Origin: Spirometra erinaceieuropaei
Lineage: Eukaryota; Platyhelminthes; Cestoda; Diphyllobothriidea; Diphyllobothriidae
DNA: 64,000 nucleotides
Assembly (NCBI GenBank): GCA_902702965.1
Contig: CACRXP010000984.1
Coordinates: forward strand, 111,357-175,356
Direction of reading: 5' to 3'
Positions 21,446 to 33,398 of the stretch are shown here, piece by piece. Under the pieces are notes generated by a model that did not search any database, was not told the origin of the DNA, and saw only the letters and a program-made list of their open reading frames with translations. A program made the position numbers and the translations under genes. Each line of letters starts with the position of its first letter. Positions within the stretch are counted from its first letter, which is position 1.

Positions 21446-21689
21446 AAAGTGCGTACGCAACTTACCTCCGACGATGGAATTTTGTTTGGTATCGAAACAT
21501 CAGAACAGTGAATTCATTGTTCCTGTAATCGTCTTACCTTTATGAAGTATGTCCGGGAGCGCACATTTTCGTGTCAGGTAGATCGCTTTATTGACAAGTT
21601 GAAAGTACACTGCAGTCATATACACCCCGCTCTAGATGATCCGAACACGTTTTTATATTTTAAAATCATTGCATGTCACTTTGGCCTAC

Positions 21690-22001
21690 CTTTAACTGTA
21701 GTTTTAACGAGGATTGGAATCGTGGGCTCGGAACACACGTCGGCTGTTGCACAGGCCATCAGTGTTACTGAATACGAAACATCGGTGTATAGGTTTGTAA
21801 CCAAGCAGGACACGTTTCCTTTGACGAAGTTTGGTGCGCAGAGGAAGCTCCTTCCCGAAATTCCTGTCTCATTTGGTGTTGACAGGGAAATCTTGTATTC
21901 GAAGGAGTCGGCTATGTCGGCCACTGGTCGGGCCCAGGTCAGAGAGAAGGACGTCGTCCTGACATTGCTTACTTGGACGTCTAAAGGAGCTTCCAAAGAA
22001 T
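21690..22001 (-). CDS. FN3-domain exon (sixth of the array)
   Basis: Acceptor CGCTTCTACAG before 22001; donor GTAGGC after 21690. Length 312 nt, phase 1-1. Translation: LEAPLDVQVSNVRTTSFSLT, W in TWARPVADIADSFEYKISLS, then GRSFLCAPNFVKGNVSC, TNLYTDVSYSVTLMAC and ATADVCSEPTIPILVKTTVK. All FN3 landmarks are present: P near the start, B-strand W, the Y before the terminal strand, and T near the end. The four-cysteine pattern is complete. This is the best-preserved module and anchors the family call. Confidence 0.92.
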
Positions 22002-24045
22002 CTGTAGAAGCGACAAAGAGATGGACAAGTTCAAGTGCCCTGGATCTACTTAAAGTAGCAATTTCTTTTCAGGATAACATTCAGGTAGTCGCCTCTCTTC
22101 AGAATCTCAAATCGCCTCGGAGCAGTTTTCGTAACTGTTCGGCGACTTCGTGTTTAGCAACCACTCCATAACTATCCGACTACTTTTCGTGAGGCGATCT
22201 CTAGCCACAAAAGTGCTGGAACCATCGCAAGTGTCGCATTCATGGCAGGCTGACGTCTGGTAGGGTATTTAAGCGAAGACGCAGAGCAACCGCTACCGTA
22301 GTCCAGTCAGTGGTTATGCACAGCATCACATCAACGTGTGGAGCCGGCAAACAGCCAGTAGTCATGGTATGACCAAAAAACTGTTGACCGAAACGACGAA
22401 TCCCGTGAAAGGAGACAAAAACCTCCACATAATTAGTAGTCTGCGTGCAGCCAGTGTCCGGTAGTAAGCATGCACACCTAATGCCCGTAAAAGTGTCTGG
22501 TTTAGCGGAAGGCGTCTGTATTTTGACAACCCTGCTCAGCACTATCGAGGATGGCGGATTTGCAGGAGAAAGACTGTTATACTCTCCAGACTTTTCCTCA
22601 GTCCAGTTTCTGTGATACGAACTTCATCATCACTATGCCACTGACGACAACAAAATATGCTGAGCTACCGCGCATCGAGTAACATGTATTAATTTTTGTG
22701 TGCCAATGTCCCCCATTTTACAAACAATACGAGTAGTATGAGCACGCTTCAGATTACGTTTTGTACTTTCGGAACGTAAATGATAATCCAAACCGTTGAA
22801 ACACAAACAACATATCTGGGCTAAGCATAGGCTAGTTAGTAATTAAACGAATAGGCTACACGAAATTGACCAGTTCCATTAACTTAGCTATTTTCTTAAT
22901 GCGATGATATCCATGTAGTCATTCAGGGCATCCACGTTGACACACGGACATTTTTAATTCTCTCTCATCATATCCGAAGGCGACAGAGAAGTGGGTTAAA
23001 GAGTATGCGAATGCGCTAATCAAGAGAGAATCAAAGACAGGACAAGGGTGAGTATGTACGCATTCGAACCCAGTTATTCAGGCTACCAGATAGGTAAGTT
23101 TGCCGTTTACTCCGCCGTGCAAACTCCAAATTATCTCCTCTTATCAATGGAAAGTCAAATAGGAGCACGTGACGACAGACGGAATGCGCTCTGACGGAGA
23201 ACGATGGGTTCTACATAGTAACCGCATATCTAGTTAAATGACTTTCATATGACCTACATGTCAGCATTCTACGTCACTCGGTCGACCATGAGATCTCGCT
23301 AAATTTCCAATCCTTCAGGAACGAAAAATCAAAACTGGATTACACGTAGATGCTACCTTGGTGGGCTGAACGAGGATAACAGCCCTGACAACAGTCGGCT
23401 GCTCCGAAGCGTGTCTTAGGGTATTTTTCTTGTCAGATATTTGAACCGCCCAGTAAATCATACTGAGGCTCCTGTTGTCGCACTGGGCAGAATTTTTTGC
23501 GCGTATAAATTATGGGCAGAATTTTTTGCGCGTATAAATTACTCAACTGATCCAGGTGACACTAAACTTCTAATCGTGCAGACACCTGGCGCTGCCAGTC
23601 AAATACGCGTCCGAAACAACAGACGCTTTACATGGTGTACACCGTGCTTCTAATGCAGGCCGATTTGAAGGTGGGGATTTTAGGACAGTCGTGAAATATG
23701 ATGATTTCATGACGGCTCATGTTTCTTTGTCCACTGCCTTCTCGAAACTGCGGCGCTCATTGACAGGCTTTTATCTGCCGTCAGATTGAAAAGATTCTGG
23801 GAATGCTTGACGTAAATTTTAACCAATTACAAAAGACACTCCCTAAAGTAGCTGAATTGTCATCAAATTTATAAATCCCGAATAGGTCGGCGGCCCCTTG
23901 TGGTATTTCGGGTAGTTTGCGCGCTGACCTGGCTTTGATTATCAATAAATATGTTCCCACGGTCATGCTTGAGCAAGCGCGTGTTGTTTTCCCATGCTCT
24001 CTTTTCGAAAAAATATCCCCACAGTTTAGCAAACGGTGGACTCAC
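22002..24045 (-). other. Intron of the FN3 gene
   Basis: About 2.0 kb. No gene was recognised. It contains the 29-bp tandem duplication at 23485-23542. The frame at 22240-22542 (minus) has no known domain. Confidence 0.5.
23485..23542 (+). repeat. Perfect 29-bp tandem duplication (one end base differs)
   Basis: Two back-to-back units, 23485-23513 and 23514-23542, both reading GGGCAGAATTTTTTGCGCGT followed by ATAAATTA-type ends. They differ only at the last base. Such near-identity in drifting intron DNA points to a recent slippage or an assembly duplication. Confidence 0.9.
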
Positions 24046-24327
24046 CGGCCTTTGCGGTCCTCAATTGCATTGGTTTCGTTGACGGGGCACAGGCGCCCAG
24101 ATTCCAACAGCCTTTAACAACAACAGTGTACTCAGTGTCGGGACGCAGGTTTTGCAGGGTGCAGTCATTGCGATTTACAGCCACGCACTGCTGCTGACCC
24201 CATCCTGCGTTCACCGGTGTTGCGTAAACGAAACCATATCTTGTGTGGCTGACCCAGCCTTGCAGGACTCTCCAACTGACGAATGCTGTTGTTTGCGTGA
24301 CTTTCGTCGGTTGATTTGGCTTTAAAT
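24046..24327 (-). CDS. FN3-domain exon (fifth of the array)
   Basis: Acceptor TGTTCACCTAG before 24327; donor GTGAGT after 24046. Length 282 nt, phase 1-1. Translation: LKPNQPTKVTQTTAFVSWRV, TRYGFVYATPVNAGWGQQQC, VAVNRNDCTLQNLRPDTEY (L-R-P-D-T-E-Y is the classic FN3 F-strand motif), TVVVKGCWNLGACAPS and MQLRTA. Four cysteines are in the array pattern. An alternative acceptor 10 nt further upstream (ATTAAG) would give phase 0 and is less likely. Confidence 0.92.
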
Positions 24328-24423
24328 CTAGGTGAACATCCTTAATTTAGACGGTTGGTATAATAGCAGTTTCTTGTAACAAAGCCTAACGACTTTAGCA
24401 GTGTCAATGAGAACAGGTACGTA

Positions 24424-25048
24424 CAGTAGGTGGGCTAACGCATGAAACTTCAATCTGAATTCCGAAATGCGTTTTCTTTTCGAAAAGATTAATTAAGTAG
24501 GGTTGTATAGCTAGTCGGTATGCAGCAAAATTCTATAATAATCCGGCTACCTCGGGGTGCCGGCTTTCGAACGAACATCTTTCTAGCTGCGTGCCAAATT
24601 TATACTCTGCAAAAATGACTACTTGATTAGCACGCATTTTTCTCGTCGATTTTCGACGCCTTTAACAATTCAATTATATTTCATGGGAGACATGCATAAA
24701 AATATTCATCCTTTCGCTCATTCGGTAGTAATGGCGTCTTCTTCGAATTTTATACTCAAGGAAAGTGTATAATTCGATTTTCAAAAACTCTTCTACTTCA
24801 TAGTTTTAAGAGCATTGAAAATCAATGAGAAAATTGCATGCTAGTTAAGTAGTCAATTTTTACAAAGTGTAGTTTTTGCATGCATCCAGAAAGAAGTTCT
24901 TGCAAAAGCCGACATCCTGAGGTTGCTGAATTATTATAGAATTATGCTGCAAGACGTTTGGTTTTGCAACCTTTCTTCATTAACCTTTTCGAAACGAAAA
25001 CGTATTTCCGAATTTTGGTTGACATTCCATGATTTAGACAACCTACTG
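24424..25048. mobile_element. Foldback (long inverted repeat) element FB, subfamily A, short form
   Basis: Begins CAGTAGGTGGGCTAACGCAT and ends AGACAACCTACTG, so the ends are inverted repeats starting CAGT. The inverted pairing extends far inward: GACTACTTGATTAGCACGCA near 24617 answers TTGCATGCTAGTTAAGTAGT near 24835. No coding frame. At 625 bp it lacks the central part present in the ~980-bp copies. No clear target-site duplication was seen. It resembles a MITE with very long terminal repeats; no encoding transposase is known. Confidence 0.8.
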
Positions 25049-25536
25049 TATGTATATGCATATGTATGCAAAGTACGTGTATACTGTGAGAGACCGATTT
25101 CATAAAAAGGTAGCGGAACCTTTGGAATGGGATTATCGGTTAGAATGGATTGGTCAGGTTGAGTTATAATATTGTTTATAATGCTACGTAAACTTACGGT
25201 GATAGAACCGTCGTTAAAATGGACAGTAAGTATTTGTCATAAACAAAATTTAGGCTAGTGATCACAAGTCCGTTGAATCTATGCATGCGCTGTATATGAG
25301 CCATCTACAATGTTTATTAATTGTGAATATACAAGAAGGATGCACGCTACCGGTCTCGCGTGCGCATTGAACTGACAGATATTTATGTCCTCGTCGACGT
25401 TCACGCATCCTCTTTGGTAGAAAATGGCAGCCAAATGTTTGTAAAACGGCAGAAATAAACAAGCAGGGCCAGCAGACTCAAAAGATAAAATCCGAGCGAA
25501 AGCCCATCGAATTCACGCTACGCTTGTCTTGACGTA

Positions 25537-25970
25537 CAATGAGTGACCTATCTCATGAAATGTTGGCTGAAATTCTGAAATGCGTTTCCGATTAGGAAGG
25601 ATTACTTGGTCGCGGTTGTGATACTAATTATCTTAAGGCATACTCTTATAACAATTTGAACTTGGCAGAATGTCAGCTTTTAAATGCACTTCTTTTCAAT
25701 CTCCTATAGAAATCGTATTCGGTAAAAAATGACTACTTAAGTAGCATGCATTTTTTATTGATTTTCGATGGTCTTGGAAATTCAAATATATTATATAGAA
25801 ACCATAAACAAAAATATGCTTTCTTTTAGTCAATCAATCGAAAATCACGTCTTCTTTATATTTTATACTTAAGGAAGAAGGATAATTAGGTTTTAAAAAA
25901 GTTTCTAATTATGAGACTTCTTAAGACCGCGAAATGTCCATTCACATATCATCGTACCTGGCCACATCAG
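25537..25970 (+). mobile_element. Foldback element FB, subfamily B, left arm only
   Basis: Begins CAATGAGTGACCTATCTCAT and runs through TTGGCTGAAATTCTGAAATG, TGACTACTTAAGTAGCATGC and GATTTTCGATGG to about 25970 (GTACCTGGCCA). The right arm is absent. The matching DNA is found in the same order at 59145-59430, which locates the break near the element centre. Confidence 0.8.
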
Positions 25971-26852
25971 ATAATTCGTCGCTTCATGGCATGGCCAGCT
26001 TATGTTCGTGCATGCGTGTTGTTAAATAGCGCGTCCACGTGTCTTTCCGCCTAATACCTGCTAACTAGTTCGTCCCTACCCGCACATAATTAGTGGTTAG
26101 TAGAGACTAGCGTTATTGATATTGGCCGTTTTTCAGCAGGTCACTCACTGTACGAAGAAATTCTAAGCTTATCTACTGCAGTAATGCGCTTGGTCTGCTC
26201 GTTTTTAAACACTTTTGCTGCTCCGCCTTCTTAGGACTTGTATGCAATTTCACTCATAATTTGTATAAGACCTTAACTCAAATCGTATCCACTAAATATC
26301 TTGGCAATGCCCTCCAACAACCTAGTCGCCGTATATATTGTTCACGGATTGCAGTCATACTAGTTGGATGCTATCAGTCTTACACCGAGCCCGCAGAGCG
26401 TCCTCTCCATGACACTGGACTTTTAGCGCTGTTTCCAGAGAAGGCCTGTTTCATAAAAAGCAGCGTGGTAAACGTTGCTCCGAATGCAGGATTTGTATAC
26501 AGAATCTTAGCACGATGGGCTTCTAATTAGAACTGCCATTTTATTGAAATTTTACAGTCGTCAATTAAATCGGTGTTGTAGACTTTGCTAGGAGCATGCT
26601 TGGTGAAAGAGGGTAGAACTTCTTTCATGACGTAAATGCAAAAATAACGGAAAAGCAGTATTTAACCGACCATCACCAATCCGATCAGCAAAACCTATTG
26701 GTAGACTGTCACCTTTTGTCTCAAAGTAAAGGATTCTCTCTCTAAACAGGCATCGTTCTGTGTGGGGCAATTTACGGTGTCCTTAAATACAATGACTGTT
26801 CCGGTACCAAAGAAGACATATTTAAACAATAGCATACAAAAATAACAGTCAC

Positions 26853-27128
26853 CTGTAAGGAATGGCATGAAATACTGTCTACTTCGTCGATTGCAGACAG
26901 TCTTATTGCAAACCTCCAAAAGAAATCGATAAAGATGACCTGTTGTGAGACCACTAAATGTAAGATTGTAGTCTCCTTCCCTGACAGGCAGTCGAAGACT
27001 TTCATTGTACTTTTCATTGATAGTCACTCGAAAGTCGAGCTGTTCACGGTCTGCGCGCTTCATCGTCGAACGCCAGCTGGCGTAAGCGCTGCCATTATTC
27101 AGCCTAACCACGTTAATTCGGTTCGGCT
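26853..27128 (-). CDS. FN3-domain exon (fourth of the array)
   Basis: Acceptor TTTTCTTGTCTAG before 27128; donor GTGACT after 26853. Length 276 nt, phase 1-1. Translation: PNRINVVRLNNGSAYASWRS, REQLDFRVTINEKYNESLRL, DYNLTFSGLTTGHLYRFLLE and VCNKTVCNRRSRQ. The B-strand W and the G-L-x-x-G-x-x-Y F-strand motif are present. It keeps only the second cysteine pair (VCNKTVC); the first pair, found in the other modules, is missing. Confidence 0.88.
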
Positions 27129-28223
27129 CTAGACAAGAAAACAGTTTTTTAGACGGAAAATCGACAAACAAACGCGGTACACGCTTTCATATCTTTGAAG
27201 ACTACTTTTTTAGCCTGCACTTGTTTTCATCCTCGAGTTCCATCGAATTTTATTTTAGATTTCTAGGGGCTTGTTTACGCAGTAAGGACTGATCGTGCGG
27301 CTGTAGTCCTTGTTTAGGCGCGGGTGCGATTTAAAGTATAATTCAGCACTCACAATCCCAAAGTCAAAGATTAACGTGGTTGGCCAATATTCCACTTTCG
27401 GGATAATCACGGACTACAACATTATTTCGAATGTCACTAGCTTAGTGAGGATGCTGCATCACTACTGCGACCGGAAAGTCAACCATTTCAAGTGAGTATG
27501 AAGAAATAGACGTGGCGGGCGTTCTAGAGTACTGACGTTACAGCTGCTCACGACAGTGTCAGGAAACAGTCGCCTATTTCATCACAATGGTTCAAGCGAA
27601 ATAAGTGAGAGTGTGGATGGCTGAGCTCAGTAGACGTACGATCGAAACTGACTTTTACGGAGCCGTCTCTAACATAAACTTCGAATTTAACATTTTGCTA
27701 TTGGCGTTCCGCGTTGTCGCTCGCCAGTTGCTGCAAACATCATAATTTCGTAACCGACACACGTAGACAACTAAGATTTTTGTAGAGGAAAGTGAGGAAG
27801 TACCAATTTAACTCTGTTTCATTTTATATGATATTGACGATTGCAGCATGCTGTCGTCGGTTTGAATCCCACCGAGGCGCCGAGTTTCGACTTGTTAGTT
27901 ACAGTGGGCTATTTTAGTTGAGCTGCCTGATGTCATGATTACGAATAGGCGCCCTCTACTGTGAACTTCAATCTGGGCTGCAATCATAATGAGTGGCGGT
28001 TGACCAGAATTATTACTTCGGAACACTTTTGCCTATAGAATGCTTATAATGTTCACATGGTTGTATCAAGGAAACGAATAATTACATTTTCCAGTTTTCT
28101 AATGTTTTAAACATTAATGCCAACGTTTATGACTGAATACTGCATGTTTACTTAAGAAGGCAAAGCTTCTAAATGCAACAGTTCATTTGAAAAGAAACTC
28201 CACATGCTCTCCTATTGGCTTAC
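27129..28223 (-). other. Intron of the FN3 gene
   Basis: About 1.1 kb; no recognised gene or repeat. Confidence 0.5.
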
Positions 28224-28517
28224 TTGGCGCCACAGTTTCTACTATCGTCGACTGCCCTTCCGAACAGAGAAAACTTCCGTGAGTGCAAGCAAACGTGCGG
28301 AAGTTGTATTTGGTTCCAGGCGAAAGCAAGACTGCTGGGCAGGAAGATGTATGAACTAGGTTTTGCATTTCACAACCATCTTTGTTGAAATTTACGCCGT
28401 TGACCGCCTCGAAGGTACCAGCATAAACAAAGGAGCCTGCTTTGTCGTCCTCTGGAGGTAGGAATGTCGTAAGTAGACTCGTTCTGGACGCCTTCAGTAG
28501 TCGAGTACTGCGTGGTA
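28224..28517 (-). CDS. FN3-domain exon (third of the array)
   Basis: Acceptor CTCTGTTTTCAG before 28517; donor GTAAGC after 28224. Length 294 nt, phase 1-1. Translation: STRLLKASRTSLLTTFLPPE, GSFVYAGTFEAVNGVNFNKD, GCEMQNLVHTSSCPAVLLSP, GTKYNFRTFACTHGSFLCSE. The L-S-P-G-T-K-Y motif is FN3-like and the four cysteines follow the array pattern. The B-strand W is absent, so this is a diverged module. Splice phase and cysteines support it more than the N-terminal half does. Confidence 0.82.
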
Positions 28518-31188
28518 CTGAAAACAGAGAAATACGCCTGTAAGTGCTTGGAGGTTTACGTAGATGCGCTAACTCATGAAATATTAACAGAAATTCTGAA
28601 ATATGTTTTCGACTCTCAAGGATTAATTAAGTAAGTGTGCAATATCAATCACCTTGCAGCGTAATGTCACGATACTTCAGTTACTTGAGGATTACAGCTC
28701 CTGAATGAACTTCTTTTTAGCCGCATGCAAAGTTGACCACGTGGGTGGTAGTAATTTTTCTCATTAATTTTCGATGTCCTTGTATATTCAAATATATTTC
28801 ATAAAAATATGGATAAAAATATTCATTGTTTACCCGTTTGACAGAAGATAACGTCTTTTGTAAAAAAATTACTTGAGCGAGGAGTATAATTTGATTTTAA
28901 AAGTCTCTAATTATGGGAGTTTTAAGACCATAAAGTTCTGCTCATAAAACATCGTGTATCTGCACCTACTAAAGGTTCTTCAAAGGTATAAAATATGGTT
29001 CAACTCTAATGCAAGATTGTATCAACTCTCTATGGCCTTCTCCAAACAGCGTATAGAAATATATGATTTTCCGTACACGGGAAATATACAGCTTGTAGTT
29101 TGGAAACCCTGAATGCAAGTGTAACGGCAGATCGAGTCCAAAATCATTCGGTAATTGGAAGACCCTTTAAAACCGAATTATACCATTTCCTTTTAAGTAA
29201 ACTCATTAAAGAAGACATTATTTTCTACCATATGAATAAAAGAATGAATATTTTATACATATTTTCTACAAAATATACTTGAATACATATAGAGGCATCG
29301 AAAATTTATGAGAAAAAGTACTGTTAATTAATTAGTCATTTTTATAGACTGTAGTTTTCTTACGCGGCCGAAAGGAAGTTCATTCAAAAGCTGGCATTCT
29401 CAAGTTACTGAATTATTTTGATCTTGTGCTGCAAGGGGAATGATATTACACGCCTATCTAATTAATATTTTAGAGCCAAAAACGCATTTCGGAATTCTGG
29501 TTAACATTTTATGGGTTAGCGCTTTTACTGCACGTAGGTCTACAAAAGTTTTTCATGTGAAACAATGTCAGATAAATCGTTTTGCGCGAGCTAAATGACC
29601 TTTAGACAAGGCTCTGTCTACCGTTAGTTGGGCTCAATGTTTCCTTTCAGTGCATTCTCAATTCTTGGGTATACTTAAATAAAAGTTGTCGAGTGGATAA
29701 GGTTGCCCGTAAACGCATCTCATTAGGGCCATTAAGGTTATTGCAGAACTTTCTGATTTTGGCAACCAAAGGACGTGAAGTGATAGATTTTAGAACGGAT
29801 TTGTAACAGCCTTATAGCTGCATAACATAACAGGAACATTGAGCCTGCTCTTAAACTATGCAATGTGGTCGAAACCGTCGAAAAATGTTGTTGCAGTGCC
29901 TGGAACAATCTCAATGTGTGCTTCAAAGTATAGGTACCTTCCCTACTATTGCACGGATCGACTACAGTTTTGGAGTCTTTAGAACAAATGCGAAAGTAAG
30001 TGTAACTTCAAGAAATCTTATTTGAACAACACATCTTAAGTCCGAAATAGCAAGCAGTGTTAAACGTGAGCCCTAAAGAAAACAGAATATCCTCCCAAAG
30101 TTTGAAGACGAATATGCTGCGTGTATCTGCCCTCTTTAAAATGCCGTTCAATATCTGCATTACACAGAAGGTCCGGTTTTTGAAGATAATCTCTAATTTA
30201 TATCATACTTGGCATAGAGTTTTGTGTACTCAATTAGACGAACTCAGGTGCTGATCAGCCTTGCATACTCTCATTTCTGTTTGTAATATTTGAGAAGATC
30301 ACTAATTGTGTGTTCCAAGGACAAACCGCATGGCTTTCAAATGCAACGTGCGGTTCTGATGTAATGCTTACATAAGTTTTTTGAGCCCTCTTTCGCTGAA
30401 AACCAGGTCATTGCAATGACATCACAAGCATCCGGGTTCAAAGACCCGGTCACCAAGATGAACTTGTGTATATGCATTTCAGGACCGAACATTTTCGCAA
30501 AATAACGTTCATATATTGAATAGATTTGGAAAAAATTGCATCCTAAGAAAAGTGATTTGAAATAGGTTAGATTCTTTGGAAACAAAATAAGCTTTATTAT
30601 GTAGACTTTTGAGAGCGGCTCCCAGCACGCCACCAGATTTATGGATAATGTATAAAAACAGGTAATTAGTTAACCGTGTGCAACAAGTGATTCTGCTGTT
30701 GGCCAAAGCCTGCGTCGATGCGCGCCTACATTACTTCGTCATTCTGTCCGCAGTGACTGCGCTTACCTTTATCTGTCCTTAAGAAATTTGTCCGTGGCAT
30801 TTAAATCGATATGCAGATTGATGTTTGCCTCGTCGGAATGCATTGACTCCAGGAATTCGCCGACTTTCCCTTATTGGACAGGCGTCAACAATGCGAGTGT
30901 TCTCCCAGTTAACTTTGTGTCCTGTGCGCCTATAGTCTCCTAAAATACATGATCTAGTCTCTTCACCGCTAACTAATGTTCTTGTATACGGGGTGAGGCA
31001 GACTTTCCAGTTTGACCACACCAGATGACCTCAGAACGGGCCGAATGAAGTCGTTGTCTGACGTACATAGCCGTGGCATGACTAGATGTTCTAGTTCCTT
31101 TGCGAAGCTCACCGTAACTACTCGTGTACCCTCAGTAGCTGACGACACGAACAGAAGGAATGAAAACGAGTACATCTCAATAACTCAC
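28518..31188 (-). other. Intron of the FN3 gene with a foldback element
   Basis: About 2.7 kb. The first kilobase is the full-length foldback element at 28559-29530. The rest (29531-31188) has short frames with no recognised domain. Confidence 0.5.
28559..29530. mobile_element. Foldback element FB, subfamily A, full-length form
   Basis: About 970 bp. The left end is GTAGATGCGCTAACTCATGA and the right end is TTTATGGGTTAGCGCTTTTACTG, inverted to each other. Inner pairs include CTTGTATATTCAAATATATT near 28782 and its counterpart near 29270. The right half holds TATAGAAATATATGATTTTC at the centre, also seen in the 60288 copy. No coding frame is conserved between copies. It starts 42 bp 5' of an FN3 exon acceptor on the gene strand. 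Confidence 0.8.
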
Positions 31189-31470
31189 GGTTTGGAAACG
31201 TTTCTCCGAGCACAGGGGGAGTGTAGTCACTGCAGTAATTGTCAGTAGTACATGCTGTCACAGACACATCATACTTGGTGCCCCTTGTGAGATTCGATAG
31301 AGTACAGGAGGAGGGATCGTTTGACAATACGGAATCACATGTGTGTACTTCCTCGTCACGAACAGCCCTTACTTTGTAAACGTACTTGCCATTTGGATCT
31401 TCGAGTGATGCAGTCCAAAAGACGTCGAATGTGCCGTTTGTTCGATTTGCAACAGATATATAACGAGGCG
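31189..31470 (-). CDS. FN3-domain exon (second of the array)
   Basis: Acceptor CGTTTGCTTTAG before 31470; donor GTGAGT after 31189. Length 282 nt, phase 1-1. Translation: PRYISVANRTNGTFDVFWTA, NGKYVYKVRAVRDEEVHTCD, SVLSNDPSSCTLSNLTRGTK, YDVSVTACTTDNYCSDYTPP. FN3 landmarks W, L-T-R-G-T-K-Y and the four cysteines are all present. Confidence 0.92.
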
Positions 31471-32663
31471 CTAAAGCAAACGTGAACATAGGTTAGTAAA
31501 TTGGCATTTCTATTTCCGCAGACACCTGCCGCATCTGGATGCAAACGAGACATTCTGAACTCATTGATTCGATAAAGTGTTCTATTGTGCCTAGCCTGTT
31601 GCGTTTTACAATACCGGTGGAAGTGTGCACGTTTGGTGTCATCGAAAAAATTATCAACAGACCGGATTCCTCCTGCAATGCTTCATTTAAATTATATGGT
31701 CAGTGGTTTTATAAGTATAGGTACTAAAACTACTCCGGCTACTTAATCTACTAACATGTATCTTAAGAGATTTGAGAAAGTTGCACATTGGGTAGCCGAC
31801 TTAGCAAAAATGTGCATTTTCTTGCCACCACATATCCTAGACGCCTAAAGCCCATTCCGTCATGGGTGTGAATTCACATGAGGCCATGAGATTTTTGTTT
31901 TGTGATCATTTGAACTAAAGTTGCTTATATCAGGTGTTACATTGACGACATTATTTTACTGCATGGCAGCTCAATGCTAATCACTTCCCTGTCAACTTAG
32001 ACAGTATTTACCGCTATCCGTATTGGAAAGCCATTTGAATAATTTTTTTAGGCAAGGTTCATTCGCGTTTCCCTAAATTGTACAGTTTCCACTCTGAGCG
32101 AAGCGAAGATCTTGATTTTTGCGAATAATGGCAATGAAATATTTACAAGGAAAAGGAAATTCATCTATGAGAGGACGTACTCAGAAGGGAAACTAGTTGG
32201 TACTTTTTTCGTAAAGTGAACTTAGTCCGGGCTTTAAAGCAAGCGTGAGGTAGCATTTTCAATGCTTATCCAAATAGAAAAATCAAAAATTCCGTAGCTG
32301 TTTGATGCAGGGTATTGTATTTGATTATAATGTTATTTACTTTTAACAAACGTGAATTTAAAATGCAAGTGCATAATGTTACTTCGAACTAGATGGCATC
32401 ATTACATACTATAAGGGTAAGGCTGACTCTCTATCTGAAAGATTAAACATCGGACTAAGTTCCGAAGACAGAAATGCCAGGGATGCTGCGTTTCCTTATA
32501 AATATCCGTCTTCTTTTCACGTTATTTCTGTGGTCATCAGGAATGAATACCCTGATAAACCAATAAACCGCGCGTGCATTGTTTGAAAAAATACCGCACT
32601 AGAAGTCTAATCTAACAAACTTTGCAAATTTCTCCAAGAAATCTGAGCGGTATAGGCTCTTAC
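31471..32663 (-). other. Intron of the FN3 gene
   Basis: About 1.2 kb, AT-rich, nothing recognised. Confidence 0.5.
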
Positions 32664-32918
32664 CGCTTGGCCTGGTCCGGACACTTAGAATATTCCCGTA
32701 GACGCTGCAAACAGTTGCTTTCATGCAGACTTCTAGACCGACCGCATAGGAAGAATTCGGCTGAAGCCTCGAAATCCCACATGAGAGTATTTCGCCCTCC
32801 GAAACCATTGCGCAGCTCCTTCGACTGCCTTCATCCCGAAGCACAAACGCCTTGAACGTACCCACCATGTCCTTAGGTGGTTTCATTGTAACAACGATAT
32901 CATGGCTCCGTCCAACGG
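32664..32918 (-). CDS. FN3-domain exon (first recognised of the array)
   Basis: Acceptor CAATATTTGCAG before 32918; donor GTAAGA after 32664. Length 255 nt, phase 1-1. Translation: GRSHDIVVTMKPPKDMVGTF, KAFVLRDEGSRRSCAMVSEG, EILSCGISRLQPNSSYAVGL and EVCMKATVCSVYG. The L-Q-P-N-S-S-Y motif and the four cysteines identify it. It is the shortest module and lacks the B-strand W, so the first strands are either lost or supplied by an upstream exon. Confidence 0.85.
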
Positions 32919-33398
32919 CTGCAAATATTGCAATGAATGAATAACTACGTATGTGTTAAATGTGATTAACAGAAGGCATAGTGCATCGAGATTCTCTAAG
33001 ATATTACCTTTTGTTTCTCGAAATACGTATTTCACATGTGCATATATTCTTAGTCTAATTAATCGTAGCATGCTGTCGTTTGCTGTTAGACCTGCAAACT
33101 AACACCTTTACAGTTTAACGTTTCAAAACTCATTCCGGAAGGATGTCGCTAAGTTTAACAAAACGCATTTATGGATTTGCTTCAAAGGTAAATTATAGAA
33201 ACTCTTTGCGTCAATTTTTATTCGGACCATCTAGCTTACTTCTAGCCCACTTTAAAAATAAGTTGCTAAAATAAGTTGCTACGAGCTTAGCTAATAATTA
33301 CAGATGATTATAATTTAGTGTATCTTTGTGTCTTACATACAGTTGATTTATGCAATACATTTTTACACATTAACACACATTCAGACATGTCAACATAC

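Larger units (their letters stand above)
18215..21689 (-). other. Intron of the FN3 gene, filled with mobile elements
   Basis: About 3.5 kb. 18215-18860 holds nothing recognised. The rest contains a Penelope-like element in the same strand sense as the gene and SINE copies (listed separately). Confidence 0.6.
24328..26852 (-). other. Intron of the FN3 gene with foldback elements
   Basis: About 2.5 kb. Holds one complete short foldback element (24424-25048) and one half element (25537-25970). 25050-25536 and 25971-26852 hold nothing recognised. Confidence 0.5.

Noticed and set aside
21542..22171. A 209-codon plus-strand frame, the longest in the window
   Set aside because: It overlaps the FN3 exon at 21690-22001 in antisense. 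The minus strand has FN3 residues and matching splice sites; the plus frame has no recognised domain.
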